This document shows positions 48,667 through 56,299 of a DNA stretch of 64,000 bases, in pieces. How positions within the stretch are numbered: position 1 is the first letter of the stretch; each line of letters opens with the position of its first letter. Both the position numbers and the translations under genes were made by a program. The stretch covers positions 1-64,000 of the forward strand of contig JAJEIT010000007.1 in assembly GCA_022827945.1 (NCBI GenBank), given 5' to 3'. The notes under the pieces are model-generated. The model saw only the letters and a program-made list of their open reading frames with translations, was not told where the DNA came from and made no database searches. This DNA comes from Dehalococcoidia bacterium (GTDB taxonomy: Bacteria > Chloroflexota > Dehalococcoidia > Tepidiformales > Tepidiformaceae).

Positions 48667-49457
48667 TGCGCTGCCCCCAGCTCCCGCGAGCGCTCGCAGG
48701 CGGCGCGCACGCACGCCTCGATGAGCGCGCGGAAATCCCCGCGATCCAGCTCCGCGAGCCCGGCCGCCGTCGTGCCACCCTTCGAGGTGACGCGCTCGCG
48801 CAGGGTCGCCGGCGGGAAGTCGCTGACCTGTGCGTAGGTGGCGGACCCCGCGAGCGTCTGCATCGTCATCGCTTCCGCCTCCTCGGCCGTGAGTCCGATG
48901 GCCACACCCGCGTCGATGAGCGCCTCGATGAACAGGAACACGTAGGCGGGACCGCTGCCGCTGAGAGCCGTGGCCATGTCGAGCTTGCCCTCGTCGTTAA
49001 CGAATAGCTCCTGCCCGACTGCGCCCAGAAGCGCGCGCACGGTCTCCCGCTGCCCCTCGTCCACCGACTCGGTCGCGGCCCAGACGCTCATGCCGGCGTT
49101 GACTGCGGCGGGCGTGTTCGGCATGACGCGCACGATCCGGTTGTGCCCGAAGTGTTCCGCGAGGCTCGCGATGCGCACCCCCGCCATGATGGACATGAGG
49201 AGCGCGTCGCTTGCCAGCCTCCCGGAGAGGCTGTGGAATTCCTGTGGCTTCACCGCCAGCAGCACCAGGTCGGCGGCTGTGAGGGCGTCGCCGGCCTCTG
49301 GCGCCGTGGCCACGCCGTAGCGAGCCGCCAGATCCTCCCGGCGCTCGGCGATGAGCTCGACGACCGTCACGTCGCTCGCCACGAATACCCCCCGGTCGAG
49401 CGCACCGGCCAGGATGGCCTCGCCCATCACCCCTCCGCCCACGATCGCGACCGTCAC
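48663..49457 (-). CDS. proC: Pyrroline-5-carboxylate reductase
   Basis: 264 residues, GTG start overlapping the yggS stop. Last step of proline synthesis. TVAIVGGGVMGEAILAG is the NAD(P) loop. LLAVKPQEFHSLSG, VRVMPNTPAAVNAGMSVW, and ALSGSGPAYVFLFIEALIDAGV are the standard ProC blocks. Length is normal. It is the middle gene of yggS-proC-yggT. Confidence 0.96.
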   Translation of the reverse strand: MTVAIVGGGVMGEAILAGALDRGVFVASDVTVVELIAERREDLAARYGVATAPEAGDALTAADLVLLAVKPQEFHSLSGRLASDALLMSIMAGVRIASLAEHFGHNRIVRVMPNTPAAVNAGMSVWAATESVDEGQRETVRALLGAVGQELFVNDEGKLDMATALSGSGPAYVFLFIEALIDAGVAIGLTAEEAEAMTMQTLAGSATYAQVSDFPPATLRERVTSKGGTTAAGLAELDRGDFRALIEACVRAACERSRELGAAQ

Positions 49458-50140
49458 GTCGTGCGCTCCCCGAAGATGGCGCGCCCCACTCGCACGAGCG
49501 TCGCCCCCTCCTCGATCGCGACCTCGAAGTCGTCCGTCATCCCCATCGAGAGATCCGTCAGCGCGAAGCGGTCGGCCAGTGCCCGCAGATCGCGGAATAC
49601 CGGCCGTACCTCTTCGGGATCCGCGGCCATCGGCGCGATCGTCATGAGGCCGCGCAGGCGCAGGTTGGCCGCCACGCGCGCCCCCTCGACCAACGCCTCG
49701 ACCTCCTCGGGCGCCACCCCTTGCTTCTGCGGCTCGGCAGCGATGTTGACCTGGAGGAGCACGTCGCGCGGTGCGGGCGCCGCCCCGTCGAGTCGCGCCA
49801 GCAGCCGCGCGGAGTCGACCGAGTGGATGACGTCGAAGGTCGTAGCGGCAGCCTTCGCCTTGTTCGACTGGAGGTGCCCCACCAGGTGCCAGGTGGCGCC
49901 GACGCCGGCGCGGGTCGCCGCGTCGATCTTCGGCAGCGCTTCCTGGATGCGGTTCTCGCCGAAATGCCGGAGACCTGCCGCGTACGCCGCCCGCACCGCC
50001 TCGACCGGCTGGCCCTTGCTGATGGCCACGAGCGTCACGGAGCCCGGGTCTCGACCGGCTCGCTGACAGGCGCGGGTAATGCGCTCGCGCACACGCTCGA
50101 CGCCCGCTTCCAGGTCTCGCTGCAGGGAAACCGCGCTCAC
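49454..50140 (-). CDS. yggS: PLP homeostasis protein YggS/PLPBP
   Basis: 228 residues, GTG start. VTLVAISKGQPVEAVRAAYA carries the PLP lysine. HFGENRIQEALPKI, WHLVGHLQSNKAK and LSMGMTDDFEVAI are family signatures. YggS binds PLP and buffers vitamin B6 and amino-acid metabolism. First gene of the operon; TAAGAT lies 7 bp upstream of the start. Confidence 0.95.
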   Translation of the reverse strand: MSAVSLQRDLEAGVERVRERITRACQRAGRDPGSVTLVAISKGQPVEAVRAAYAAGLRHFGENRIQEALPKIDAATRAGVGATWHLVGHLQSNKAKAAATTFDVIHSVDSARLLARLDGAAPAPRDVLLQVNIAAEPQKQGVAPEEVEALVEGARVAANLRLRGLMTIAPMAADPEEVRPVFRDLRALADRFALTDLSMGMTDDFEVAIEEGATLVRVGRAIFGERTT

Positions 50141-50147
50141 GGGCTCG

Positions 50148-50153
50148 ATCTTA
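50148..50153 (-). promoter_or_regulatory. -10-like TAAGAT, leaderless-type, for yggS-proC-yggT
   Basis: Minus strand TAAGAT ends 7 bp before GTG 50140; no Shine-Dalgarno. Confidence 0.42.
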
Positions 50154-50182
50154 CCCGTGCGCGGGAGGGGCCGGAGGGCCCC

Positions 50183-52594
50183 CTAGCCGCACTTGTTGTA
50201 GCCGCAGCTCCGGCACACGAGGCAGCCCTCGCCGTACTCCAGGACGGAGCCGCAGTCGGGGCAGCCCACGCCGCTCGGCACCGTGTTTCCGTGCGCCAGC
50301 GCTGGCTCGTCCACTCCCAGGCTGTCCGCAACCTCGTAAGGCGGAATGAGCGTCGGCTGCACCACCGGCTCGCTGTCGCCGAACTTCAGCTCCAGCCAGC
50401 GGAAGATGTAGTCGGTGATGCTCGTCGCGATCGGGATCTCGGGGTTGCTCGTGGGGCCGCTCGGCTCGAAGCGGCTTCCCTGCATCCTGCTCGCGAGCAC
50501 CGAGACCGGCACCCCGAACTGGAGCGCGTAGCTCGTCAGCATCGCGAGGCTGTCCATCAGCGCCATCACCGTCGAGCCCTGCTTGCTCACGTTCACGAAG
50601 AGCTCCCCGGGGGTGCCGTCCTCGAAGAGCCCGACGGTCATGTACCCCTCCTGCTCCCCCACGCGGAACTTGTGGGTGATCGACTGGCGCTCGTCGGGAA
50701 GGCGGCGGCGGATGGGCCGGCCCTTCTCCGCCACCAGCGCCTCGGCCGCTGCGATCGCCTCGGCCGCTGCTTCTTCGCTGTCCCCCTCCTCTTCGCCCGC
50801 GTGCTTCAGCACCTGCAGGTCGCGAGAGCCGTCGCGGTAGATCGTGATGCCCTTGCAGCCCGTGTCGTACGCCAGCTGGTAGGCGGTGGCGACGTCCTCG
50901 ACCGTGGCCTCGTTGGGGAAGTTGATTGTCTTCGAGACGGCGTTGTCGGTGTGCTCCTGGAACGCCGCCTGCATGCGCACGTGCGCCTCGGGGGCGATGT
51001 CGTGCGCTGTCACGAACACTTCCTTCACCCAGTCGGGCACATCCGTGCGCTCGGCCAGGTGGCCGCCGTGGGCGAGGAAGTCGATCAGGTCGTCGCTGTA
51101 GAAGCCCTCGGTCTGCGCGACGTGCTCGAAGTGCTCGTTCACCTCGTTCAGCTCAACCCGCTTCGTGGGGTCGTCCTTGTCGAGGTAGTGGGAGCGCACG
51201 AAGGCCAGCGCGAACACCGGCTCAACCCCGCCCGAGCAGTCGGCGATGATGCTGAGCGTCCCCGTCGGCGCGATCGTCGTGCGGGTCGAGTTGCGCAGGG
51301 GCATCGGCCCCTCGCCGCCGCCCGGCCCGTACATCGACTGTCCCCACTCCGGGAAGTTGCCGCGTACGGCTGCGAGGTTGTGCGAGGCCGCGTCAGCCTC
51401 GCGCTGGATGAAGCCCATCACCTCGCGGGCCAGCGCGAGCGCCTGCTCGGAGTCGTAGGGGATGCGCAGCTCGAGCAGCATGTCCGCCCAGCCCATCACC
51501 CCCAGTCCGATGCGGCGGATGGCGAGCGAGGTCTCCTCGATCTCCTCGATCGGGTACTGGTTCATCTCGATCACGTTGTCGAGCAGGTGCACGCAGCGGT
51601 GCACCGTCGAGCCCAGCCGCTCGAAGTCCACCGCCTTCGCGCCCGGCTCCCCGACCACGAAGTGGGCCAGGTTGAGCGAGCCCAGGTTGCACGAGTCGTA
51701 GGAATACAGCGGCTGCTCGCCGCAGGGGTTCGTCGACTCGATCGGTCCCCGCCCGGGGACCGGGTTCGCTCGCCCCCCGTTGATGCGGTCGATGAAGATC
51801 ACGCCCGGGTCACCGTTCTGCCAGGCGTTCTCCACCATCGTCTGCCAGACCTCGCGGGCGTTCCGCTTGTCGATCGCCTCGCCCGTCTTGGGGCTGATCA
51901 GGTTGTAGTCGCCGCCCTCCTCCAGCGCCGTCATGAACTCGTCCGTCACGGCCACGCTGATGTTGAAGTTCGTGAGCGTGGTCATGTCCGCCTTCATCTC
52001 GATGAAGTGGTCGATGTCCGGGTGGTCGACGCGCAGGATGCCCATGTTGGCGCCCCGCCGCGTGCCGCCCTGCTTGATCGCCTCCGTGGCCGAGTCGAAC
52101 ACCGTCATGAAGGAGACGGGGCCGCTGGCGACGCCCATCGTGCTGCGCACGCGGTCGTTCGCCGGGCGCAGGCGCGAGAAGGCGAAGCCCGTGCCGCCGC
52201 CCGACTTGTGGATGACGGCCGTATCGCGGATCGCCTTGAAGATCCCGTCGATCGAGTCCGGCACCGGCAGCACGAAGCATGCCGAGAGCTGCTGCAGATC
52301 GCGTCCCGCGTTCACCAGCGTCGGCGAGTTCGGGAGGAAGTCGAGCGAAGAAAGCAGGCGGTAGAAATCCTGCTCGGAGGCCGCGCGATCGGCCTCCGTT
52401 CCGCCGTACCGCAACTCCGCCTGCGAGAGGTTGCGCGCCACCCGCTGGAAGCACTGGTCGGGGGTCTCGATAGGATCGCCCTTGTCGTCGCGCGCCACGA
52501 TGCGACGTTCCATGACCACGACGGCGTTCTCCGAGAGCGGTGTCGCGGCGAACCCGGCGCCGGTGTCGGGAGTGGGCTCAGAAGTGGTAACCAT
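50183..52594 (-). CDS. nrdJ: Vitamin B12-dependent (class II) ribonucleoside-diphosphate reductase
   Basis: 803 residues from ATG 52594, with GGAGG just upstream. It makes deoxyribonucleotides using adenosylcobalamin. FLPNSPTLVNAG, FVLPVPDSIDGIF, KSGGGTGFAFSRLRP, NPCGEQPLYSYDSCNLGS and APTGTLSIIADCSGGVEPVFA are NrdJ/NrdZ blocks. The active-site region NPCGE is intact. The C-terminal CPDCGSVLEYGEGCLVCRSCGY ends in a four-Cys zinc finger of the long class II type. No cobalamin riboswitch was seen. A candidate LexA box lies in its upstream region, and nrdR lies next upstream on the same strand. Confidence 0.96.
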   Translation of the reverse strand: MVTTSEPTPDTGAGFAATPLSENAVVVMERRIVARDDKGDPIETPDQCFQRVARNLSQAELRYGGTEADRAASEQDFYRLLSSLDFLPNSPTLVNAGRDLQQLSACFVLPVPDSIDGIFKAIRDTAVIHKSGGGTGFAFSRLRPANDRVRSTMGVASGPVSFMTVFDSATEAIKQGGTRRGANMGILRVDHPDIDHFIEMKADMTTLTNFNISVAVTDEFMTALEEGGDYNLISPKTGEAIDKRNAREVWQTMVENAWQNGDPGVIFIDRINGGRANPVPGRGPIESTNPCGEQPLYSYDSCNLGSLNLAHFVVGEPGAKAVDFERLGSTVHRCVHLLDNVIEMNQYPIEEIEETSLAIRRIGLGVMGWADMLLELRIPYDSEQALALAREVMGFIQREADAASHNLAAVRGNFPEWGQSMYGPGGGEGPMPLRNSTRTTIAPTGTLSIIADCSGGVEPVFALAFVRSHYLDKDDPTKRVELNEVNEHFEHVAQTEGFYSDDLIDFLAHGGHLAERTDVPDWVKEVFVTAHDIAPEAHVRMQAAFQEHTDNAVSKTINFPNEATVEDVATAYQLAYDTGCKGITIYRDGSRDLQVLKHAGEEEGDSEEAAAEAIAAAEALVAEKGRPIRRRLPDERQSITHKFRVGEQEGYMTVGLFEDGTPGELFVNVSKQGSTVMALMDSLAMLTSYALQFGVPVSVLASRMQGSRFEPSGPTSNPEIPIATSITDYIFRWLELKFGDSEPVVQPTLIPPYEVADSLGVDEPALAHGNTVPSGVGCPDCGSVLEYGEGCLVCRSCGYNKCG

Positions 52595-52634
52595 GATGTC
52601 CTCCAGCAGGATCCAGGTGGCGAGTCTAGAGCTA

Positions 52635-52646
52635 GAACGTTTGTTC
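52635..52646 (-). promoter_or_regulatory. Candidate LexA/SOS box upstream of nrdJ
   Basis: GAAC-GTTT-GTTC is a perfect GAAC-N4-GTTC, the core of Gram-positive-type LexA boxes, centred about 45 bp upstream of ATG 52594 and between nrdR and nrdJ. It would place nrdJ under DNA-damage control. No lexA gene is in the window. Confidence 0.45.
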
Positions 52647-52693
52647 GGGGCGGGAAGCTTAGCGCCGCTCGCTCCGGGTTGCAACCTCCATCG

Positions 52694-53248
52694 CTACCCC
52701 ACCGTCCGCAGGATTGGCGCCGGCTCTTCCGAGTCCGTCTCCTCTCGTGCGGCGTCTTCGGGAAAGGCTAGCTGCTGGGTGCGCTCATCGAAGGTGGGCA
52801 CGCGCCCCTCGTCCAGCGCCTGGAGCGCGTCCTTGAGCGAATCAAGGTCGGCGAAGGCGCGATAGACCGAGGCGAAGCGGATGTAGGCGATATGGTCGAT
52901 CCGCCTCAGCGCATCGACGGCGAGCTCGCCGATGACCGAGGACGGCACCTCGAGGCGCCCGTCGCGGGTGACGCGCCCCTCAATGTCGGCCACGACGGCG
53001 TCGAGCTGGTCGGCGGAAACGTTGCGCTTGGCGCAGGCCGAGCGCAATCCGGCGAGCAGCTTCTCCCGATCGAAGTCCTCCCGACGCTCGTCCTTCTTGA
53101 CCACCTGCACGGTGGAGCGAAGGACGGTCTCGAGCGTCGTGAAGCGCTCCCCGCAGTCCGCACACTCGCGCCGCCGGCGCACGGCGTTTCCGGTTCCCCG
53201 GCTGTCCGTAACGCGGGAGCTTTCCGAGTGGCAGAAGGGACAGCGCAT
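52694..53248 (-). CDS. nrdR: Transcriptional repressor NrdR
   Basis: 184 residues. Nucleotide-sensing repressor of ribonucleotide reductase. The N-terminal zinc ribbon is C3, C6, C29, C32, followed by the basic NAVRRRREC region. The ATP-cone domain runs from VQVVKKDERREDFDREKLLAGL to about residue 145. The C-terminal 35 residues are acidic and poorly conserved. It controls nrdJ directly downstream and probably itself. No obvious Shine-Dalgarno precedes ATG 53248. Confidence 0.97.
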   Translation of the reverse strand: MRCPFCHSESSRVTDSRGTGNAVRRRRECADCGERFTTLETVLRSTVQVVKKDERREDFDREKLLAGLRSACAKRNVSADQLDAVVADIEGRVTRDGRLEVPSSVIGELAVDALRRIDHIAYIRFASVYRAFADLDSLKDALQALDEGRVPTFDERTQQLAFPEDAAREETDSEEPAPILRTVG

Positions 53249-53261
53249 AACGACTCAGAAC

Positions 53262-53279
53262 TGTTAACGGGTGTTAACG
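53262..53279 (-). repeat. Tandem TGTTAACG direct repeats in the nrdR upstream region
   Basis: TGTTAACG occurs at 53262-53269 and 53272-53279, exactly 10 bp (one helical turn) apart, 14 bp before the nrdR ATG. A third copy is at 53354-53361, where CTGTTA also pairs with TAACAG at about 53367. This is a possible operator or initiation element, distinct from the NrdR boxes. Confidence 0.4.
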
Positions 53280-53306
53280 CCTTTCTCGCTGGATGCGCAT
53301 CATCGC

Positions 53307-53316
53307 CTATATCTTG
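53307..53316. promoter_or_regulatory. nrdR: Candidate NrdR box 1
   Basis: CTATATCTTG matches the NrdR-box core CWATATATWG at 9 of 10 positions. It lies 59 bp upstream of nrdR. Paired with box 2 at 33-bp start-to-start spacing, close to the about 31-32 bp (three turns) typical of NrdR sites. Confidence 0.5.
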
Positions 53317-53339
53317 GGGGCCTGTCAATACAGGAGCCA

Positions 53340-53349
53340 CAACATATTG
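53340..53349. promoter_or_regulatory. nrdR: Candidate NrdR box 2
   Basis: CAACATATTG matches CWATATATWG at 9 of 10 positions; partner of box 1. Suggests autoregulation of nrdR and, through readthrough, of nrdJ. Confidence 0.45.
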
Positions 53350-53412
53350 GGGCTGTTAACGCACCATAACAGTTTACCAGGCGAGCAGGCTCAAGGCCCC
53401 CGATCGGCGCCC

Positions 53413-53790
53413 TTACCGGCGTCGCCGAACCTCGTGGAACTGGCAGGCTTCGGTGTCGGGCCAGGGTGCGAGTACGCCGCTCCCAGGGTGCAGGCAGCGC
53501 CCCCGCCCGGTGTCGCCGGGCACGAACTCGTGGCAGTTTTCGCACGTCAGAGCCGTCTTCGCACCGGGATTGAGGTCTTCCCGCACTGCCGCCATGAGGC
53601 TCCGTGGCCCGGGCTGCCAGGCGAGCGCCCGCAGGTCGTCGTCCGGTGGCGAGGAGGCAACGGCGCCGGCGAAGAAGTCGTCGTCGGAGCGCCGGCGCTT
53701 GCGGCGCGCTTCCGAGCGCCGCAGCGCCTCCGCTCCCAGGCTCTCCCGGTCACGACGGGAGCGGCGCTTGCGTCCCTTGCGACGGCCCAT
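53413..53790 (-). CDS. Basic N-terminus, Cys-motif protein (hypothetical)
   Basis: 125 residues. The first ~35 are extremely basic (MGRRKGRKRRSRRDRESLG), and the C-terminal half carries TCENCHEFVPGDTGRGRCLHPGSG and EACQFHEV, a set of four cysteines plus His that could hold zinc or an Fe-S cluster. This suggests a nucleic-acid-binding protein, but I recognise no family. It ends 165 bp upstream of nrdR on the same strand. TAGGCT lies 6 bp before the ATG. Confidence 0.75.
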   Translation of the reverse strand: MGRRKGRKRRSRRDRESLGAEALRRSEARRKRRRSDDDFFAGAVASSPPDDDLRALAWQPGPRSLMAAVREDLNPGAKTALTCENCHEFVPGDTGRGRCLHPGSGVLAPWPDTEACQFHEVRRRR

Positions 53791-53796
53791 GTCCGC

Positions 53797-53802
53797 AGCC
53801 TA
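53797..53802 (-). promoter_or_regulatory. -10-like TAGGCT, leaderless-type, for the Cys-motif protein
   Basis: Minus strand TAGGCT ends 6 bp before ATG 53790; no Shine-Dalgarno. Confidence 0.35.
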
Positions 53803-53843
53803 GCGAGACGCCACCCCCGCGTCGAGCAGTTCCGGCCACGGCC

Positions 53844-54368
53844 CTAGAACCCGGGCAGCCTCCCCTCGCCCACGACCCCCGCGACCGCTGCCTCGTGTGC
53901 GAGAAGTGCCCGTTTCGTGTCAAGGCCGCCGGCGAATCCGGTGAGCGACCCGCTCGCCCCGACGACCCGGTGGCAGGGCACGATCACCGGCGCCGGATTG
54001 CGTCCGGTGGCCGCGCCAACGGCCCGCGCCGCCGCTGGCCGCCCCACCTCGCCGGCGATGACGCCGTAGCTCCGTGTCTCCCCGAAGGGGATACGCGCCA
54101 GCGCACCCCAGACGAGGCGCTGGAACGCCGTTCCCTCCAGGTCGAGCGCCAGGTCGAACTCCCGGCGCTCGCCACGGAAGTACTCACCGAGCTGGCTGAC
54201 CGCCTGCTCCAGGTGCTCCCTCGCTCGCGGTTCCGGGCGGCTTCCGCCGTCGTCCTCGCGTCCCCACCGTACCTCCCGGACACCCCGCGCCGACGCGACG
54301 ACCGTGAGGTCGCCGATCGGCGTCGCGATCGCGTGCGTAGCCAACGACGTGGGCTCTACCGGCGCCAC
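53844..54368 (-). CDS. ogt: Methylated-DNA-protein-cysteine S-methyltransferase
   Basis: 174 residues. Suicide repair enzyme moving alkyl groups from O6-guanine to its own Cys. The active site is PVIVPCHRVVGASGSLTGFAGG, with the PCHRV Cys. The upstream FGETRSYGVIAGEVGRPAAARAVG helix-turn-helix with the Arg finger is present. Its start overlaps the 3' end of the binding-protein gene by 13 bp on the same strand. Confidence 0.95.
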   Translation of the reverse strand: MAPVEPTSLATHAIATPIGDLTVVASARGVREVRWGREDDGGSRPEPRAREHLEQAVSQLGEYFRGERREFDLALDLEGTAFQRLVWGALARIPFGETRSYGVIAGEVGRPAAARAVGAATGRNPAPVIVPCHRVVGASGSLTGFAGGLDTKRALLAHEAAVAGVVGEGRLPGF

Positions 54369-56053
54369 TCCGCGATGTTCCAGACCTCGCTGTCCCAGGC
54401 GTTGAACTCGACGCCCTTCAGCGTGTTTGCGTGCGCCGAGACGATGCCGCGGCTCACGAGCGGTATCTCGAAAGAGTTTCGCACGAGGATGTCGTTCAGC
54501 CGTTTCACCAGCGCCTCGCGCTCCGCCCCGATCGGGAGCTGCGGCAGCTCCTCGAAGGCCGCGTCGTATGCCGGATCGCAGGCTCGCGCGACGTTCCCCT
54601 CAGCCCAGTTGTTCTCCCGTGCGGGGATGTGCGAGCAGCGCTGGTCGGAGAGGTAGTTCTGCGGCTCGAGCCCACCCCCGGTCGCGTACATCTGCACGTC
54701 CGCGAAGAACCGCCGGTACGACTCGGCCGCCGGGTTGCTGCCGAAATAGATGCCCGCGTCGAAGTGCACCAGCTCCGTCTCGATACCGATCTCGCGCCAC
54801 CAGTCGCGCACCAGCTCCTGGGTCGCCTGCCGGATCGCATTGGTCGAGGTCATGTAGGTGATTCGCAGGGGTACGCCGTTGTGCTCCCGGATGCCGTCCC
54901 CATCGCTGTCGACCACGCCGTGCTCGTCCAGCAGCGCGTTCGCCCCGGCGATGTCCTGGGTGAGGCAGTCGTCGTTCGCTCCCGAGACGTAATGCGCGGG
55001 CCCGGCGATGAGGTCGCATTCGGGCCGTCCCGCGAATCCGTACAGATCCGTCAACCGGTGCCGGTCGATGGCCATCGACATCGCCTGGCGGATCGGCCGG
55101 AAAGAGAGGAATGGATGGGGATTCTCCCCGTCCAGGTACTCCGAGCGGTTATCTCCCAGGGCGGGATCCGGATTCGTCTGGTTCACGACGATGCGCTCCA
55201 CCAGGTCGGCGAATGCGGACACCACGGTGCCGTAGCCCACGGCTTCCAGCTCGGCGAGCAATTCGGGCTCGACCTGGAGGTTCCAGGCGTAGTCGGCGAT
55301 TCCCCATCGCAGGACGGCCGTCGCCGCGGTCACCGCGTCACCGCCACCCTTCAGGACAACCCGGTCGAAGTACGGCTTCTCCCCGCGATAGTGCGGGTTG
55401 CGCTCGAAGACTGCCTCCTTCTCGGGCGTGAAGGAGACGATGCGGTAGGGACCGGTGCCGAGGGGCAGGGTGTTCTGCTCCTCGCAGCTGCGGGCGGCCT
55501 CTCCGATGCAGTCGGCAAACTGGGCCGCGCTGATGACGGGCGAGTCCGTGCTCACAAAGGCGTCGTACGGATAGGGCCGGGGCTCGTCGAAGGTGATCCG
55601 GACGGTCCGCTCGTCCAGCGCTTCGACATTCGCAAGTCCGGCGAACGTGTCCTCGGCGGTGCACCCGGTAGCCTCATCCCGGCAGTAGTTCCAGGTGAAC
55701 ACGAGGTCGTCGGCCGTCATGTCGCTGCCGTCCGACCATTTCACCCCCTCCTTCAACTTCCACGTGATGGAAAGCTGGTCCGTCGACACGCCCCCGTTCT
55801 CGACCGTCGGGATCTCCTCCGCCAGGGCCGGTACGAGCTCGCCGTCCGGGCTGTACCAGGCCAGCGGCTCCAGCGTGATGGCGCCCGCGTCCCGGTCCTT
55901 GAAGCCTCCCGAGAGGTAGGGGCCGGGCAGGGACGGGGCCTGCCAGTAGAGGAGGGTGAGAACCTCTTCCCGGTCGCCTTCCCCGTCGTCGCCGCAGGCG
56001 GCGAACGCGACGAGCAGGGCCAGGCCGAGCAGGATGGTCAGGAAACGGTGCAT
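54356..56053 (-). CDS. ABC transporter substrate-binding lipoprotein (SBP_bac_5), orphan
   Basis: 565 residues. Signal peptide and lipobox at FLTILLGLALLVAFAAC, with C20 lipidated, followed by an acidic stretch but no (AATEA) linker. LSITWKLKEGVKWSDGSDMTADDL, TLPLGTGPYRIVSF and FRPIRQAMSMAIDRHRL are family-5 blocks. No permease or ATPase genes adjoin it; ogt follows downstream. It is only distantly like the binding protein at 13507-15225. There is no clear Shine-Dalgarno upstream of ATG 56053. Confidence 0.93.
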   Translation of the reverse strand: MHRFLTILLGLALLVAFAACGDDGEGDREEVLTLLYWQAPSLPGPYLSGGFKDRDAGAITLEPLAWYSPDGELVPALAEEIPTVENGGVSTDQLSITWKLKEGVKWSDGSDMTADDLVFTWNYCRDEATGCTAEDTFAGLANVEALDERTVRITFDEPRPYPYDAFVSTDSPVISAAQFADCIGEAARSCEEQNTLPLGTGPYRIVSFTPEKEAVFERNPHYRGEKPYFDRVVLKGGGDAVTAATAVLRWGIADYAWNLQVEPELLAELEAVGYGTVVSAFADLVERIVVNQTNPDPALGDNRSEYLDGENPHPFLSFRPIRQAMSMAIDRHRLTDLYGFAGRPECDLIAGPAHYVSGANDDCLTQDIAGANALLDEHGVVDSDGDGIREHNGVPLRITYMTSTNAIRQATQELVRDWWREIGIETELVHFDAGIYFGSNPAAESYRRFFADVQMYATGGGLEPQNYLSDQRCSHIPARENNWAEGNVARACDPAYDAAFEELPQLPIGAEREALVKRLNDILVRNSFEIPLVSRGIVSAHANTLKGVEFNAWDSEVWNIAEWRR

Positions 56054-56079
56054 AGGGAACTCGCTGGTTGATGTAGAGG

Positions 56080-56097
56080 GCTGCCCGGCGGGGCAGC
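56080..56097. repeat. Hairpin in the SBP/menF divergent region
   Basis: GCTGCCC-GGCG-GGGCAGC is a perfect 7-bp stem 27 bp upstream of the SBP start. The 246-bp region also holds a direct repeat GTACGCCG (56110 and 56164). The GTACGCCG next to the TATACT hexamer may be an operator, but there is no further support. Confidence 0.35.
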
Positions 56098-56171
56098 TTG
56101 CGGAGGATCGTACGCCGGGCGCGAATACCGCGCTGCTGTGTTTCGCGCGCCGCCGTAGGAAGGGTACGCCG

Positions 56172-56177
56172 TATACT
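56172..56177 (+). promoter_or_regulatory. -10 hexamer TATACT for the men operon
   Basis: TATACT (5 of 6) lies about 123 bp before GTG 56300. The leader between is GC-rich and can fold. No clear -35. Confidence 0.42.
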
Positions 56178-56299
56178 CTCTTGGGCCTCGCGGGACCGCC
56201 TCACAGCGTCGCGGGCCCGTAGGGCGCGCACCGCAAGGGGCGCAACGCCCACCTGCGTTGAGATCGGGCGGAAGCGATGAGCAGACCTGGAGGGGGCGC

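Noticed and set aside
52595-52693. Cobalamin riboswitch before the B12-dependent reductase
   Set aside because: The gap is only 99 bp and has none of the conserved B12-box sequence.
49721-52771. 1016-codon open frame on the plus strand opposite nrdJ and yggS
   Set aside because: It lies wholly antisense to nrdJ/yggS, has low-complexity Arg/Val/His-rich content and no motif. High third-position GC in nrdJ opens such frames by chance.
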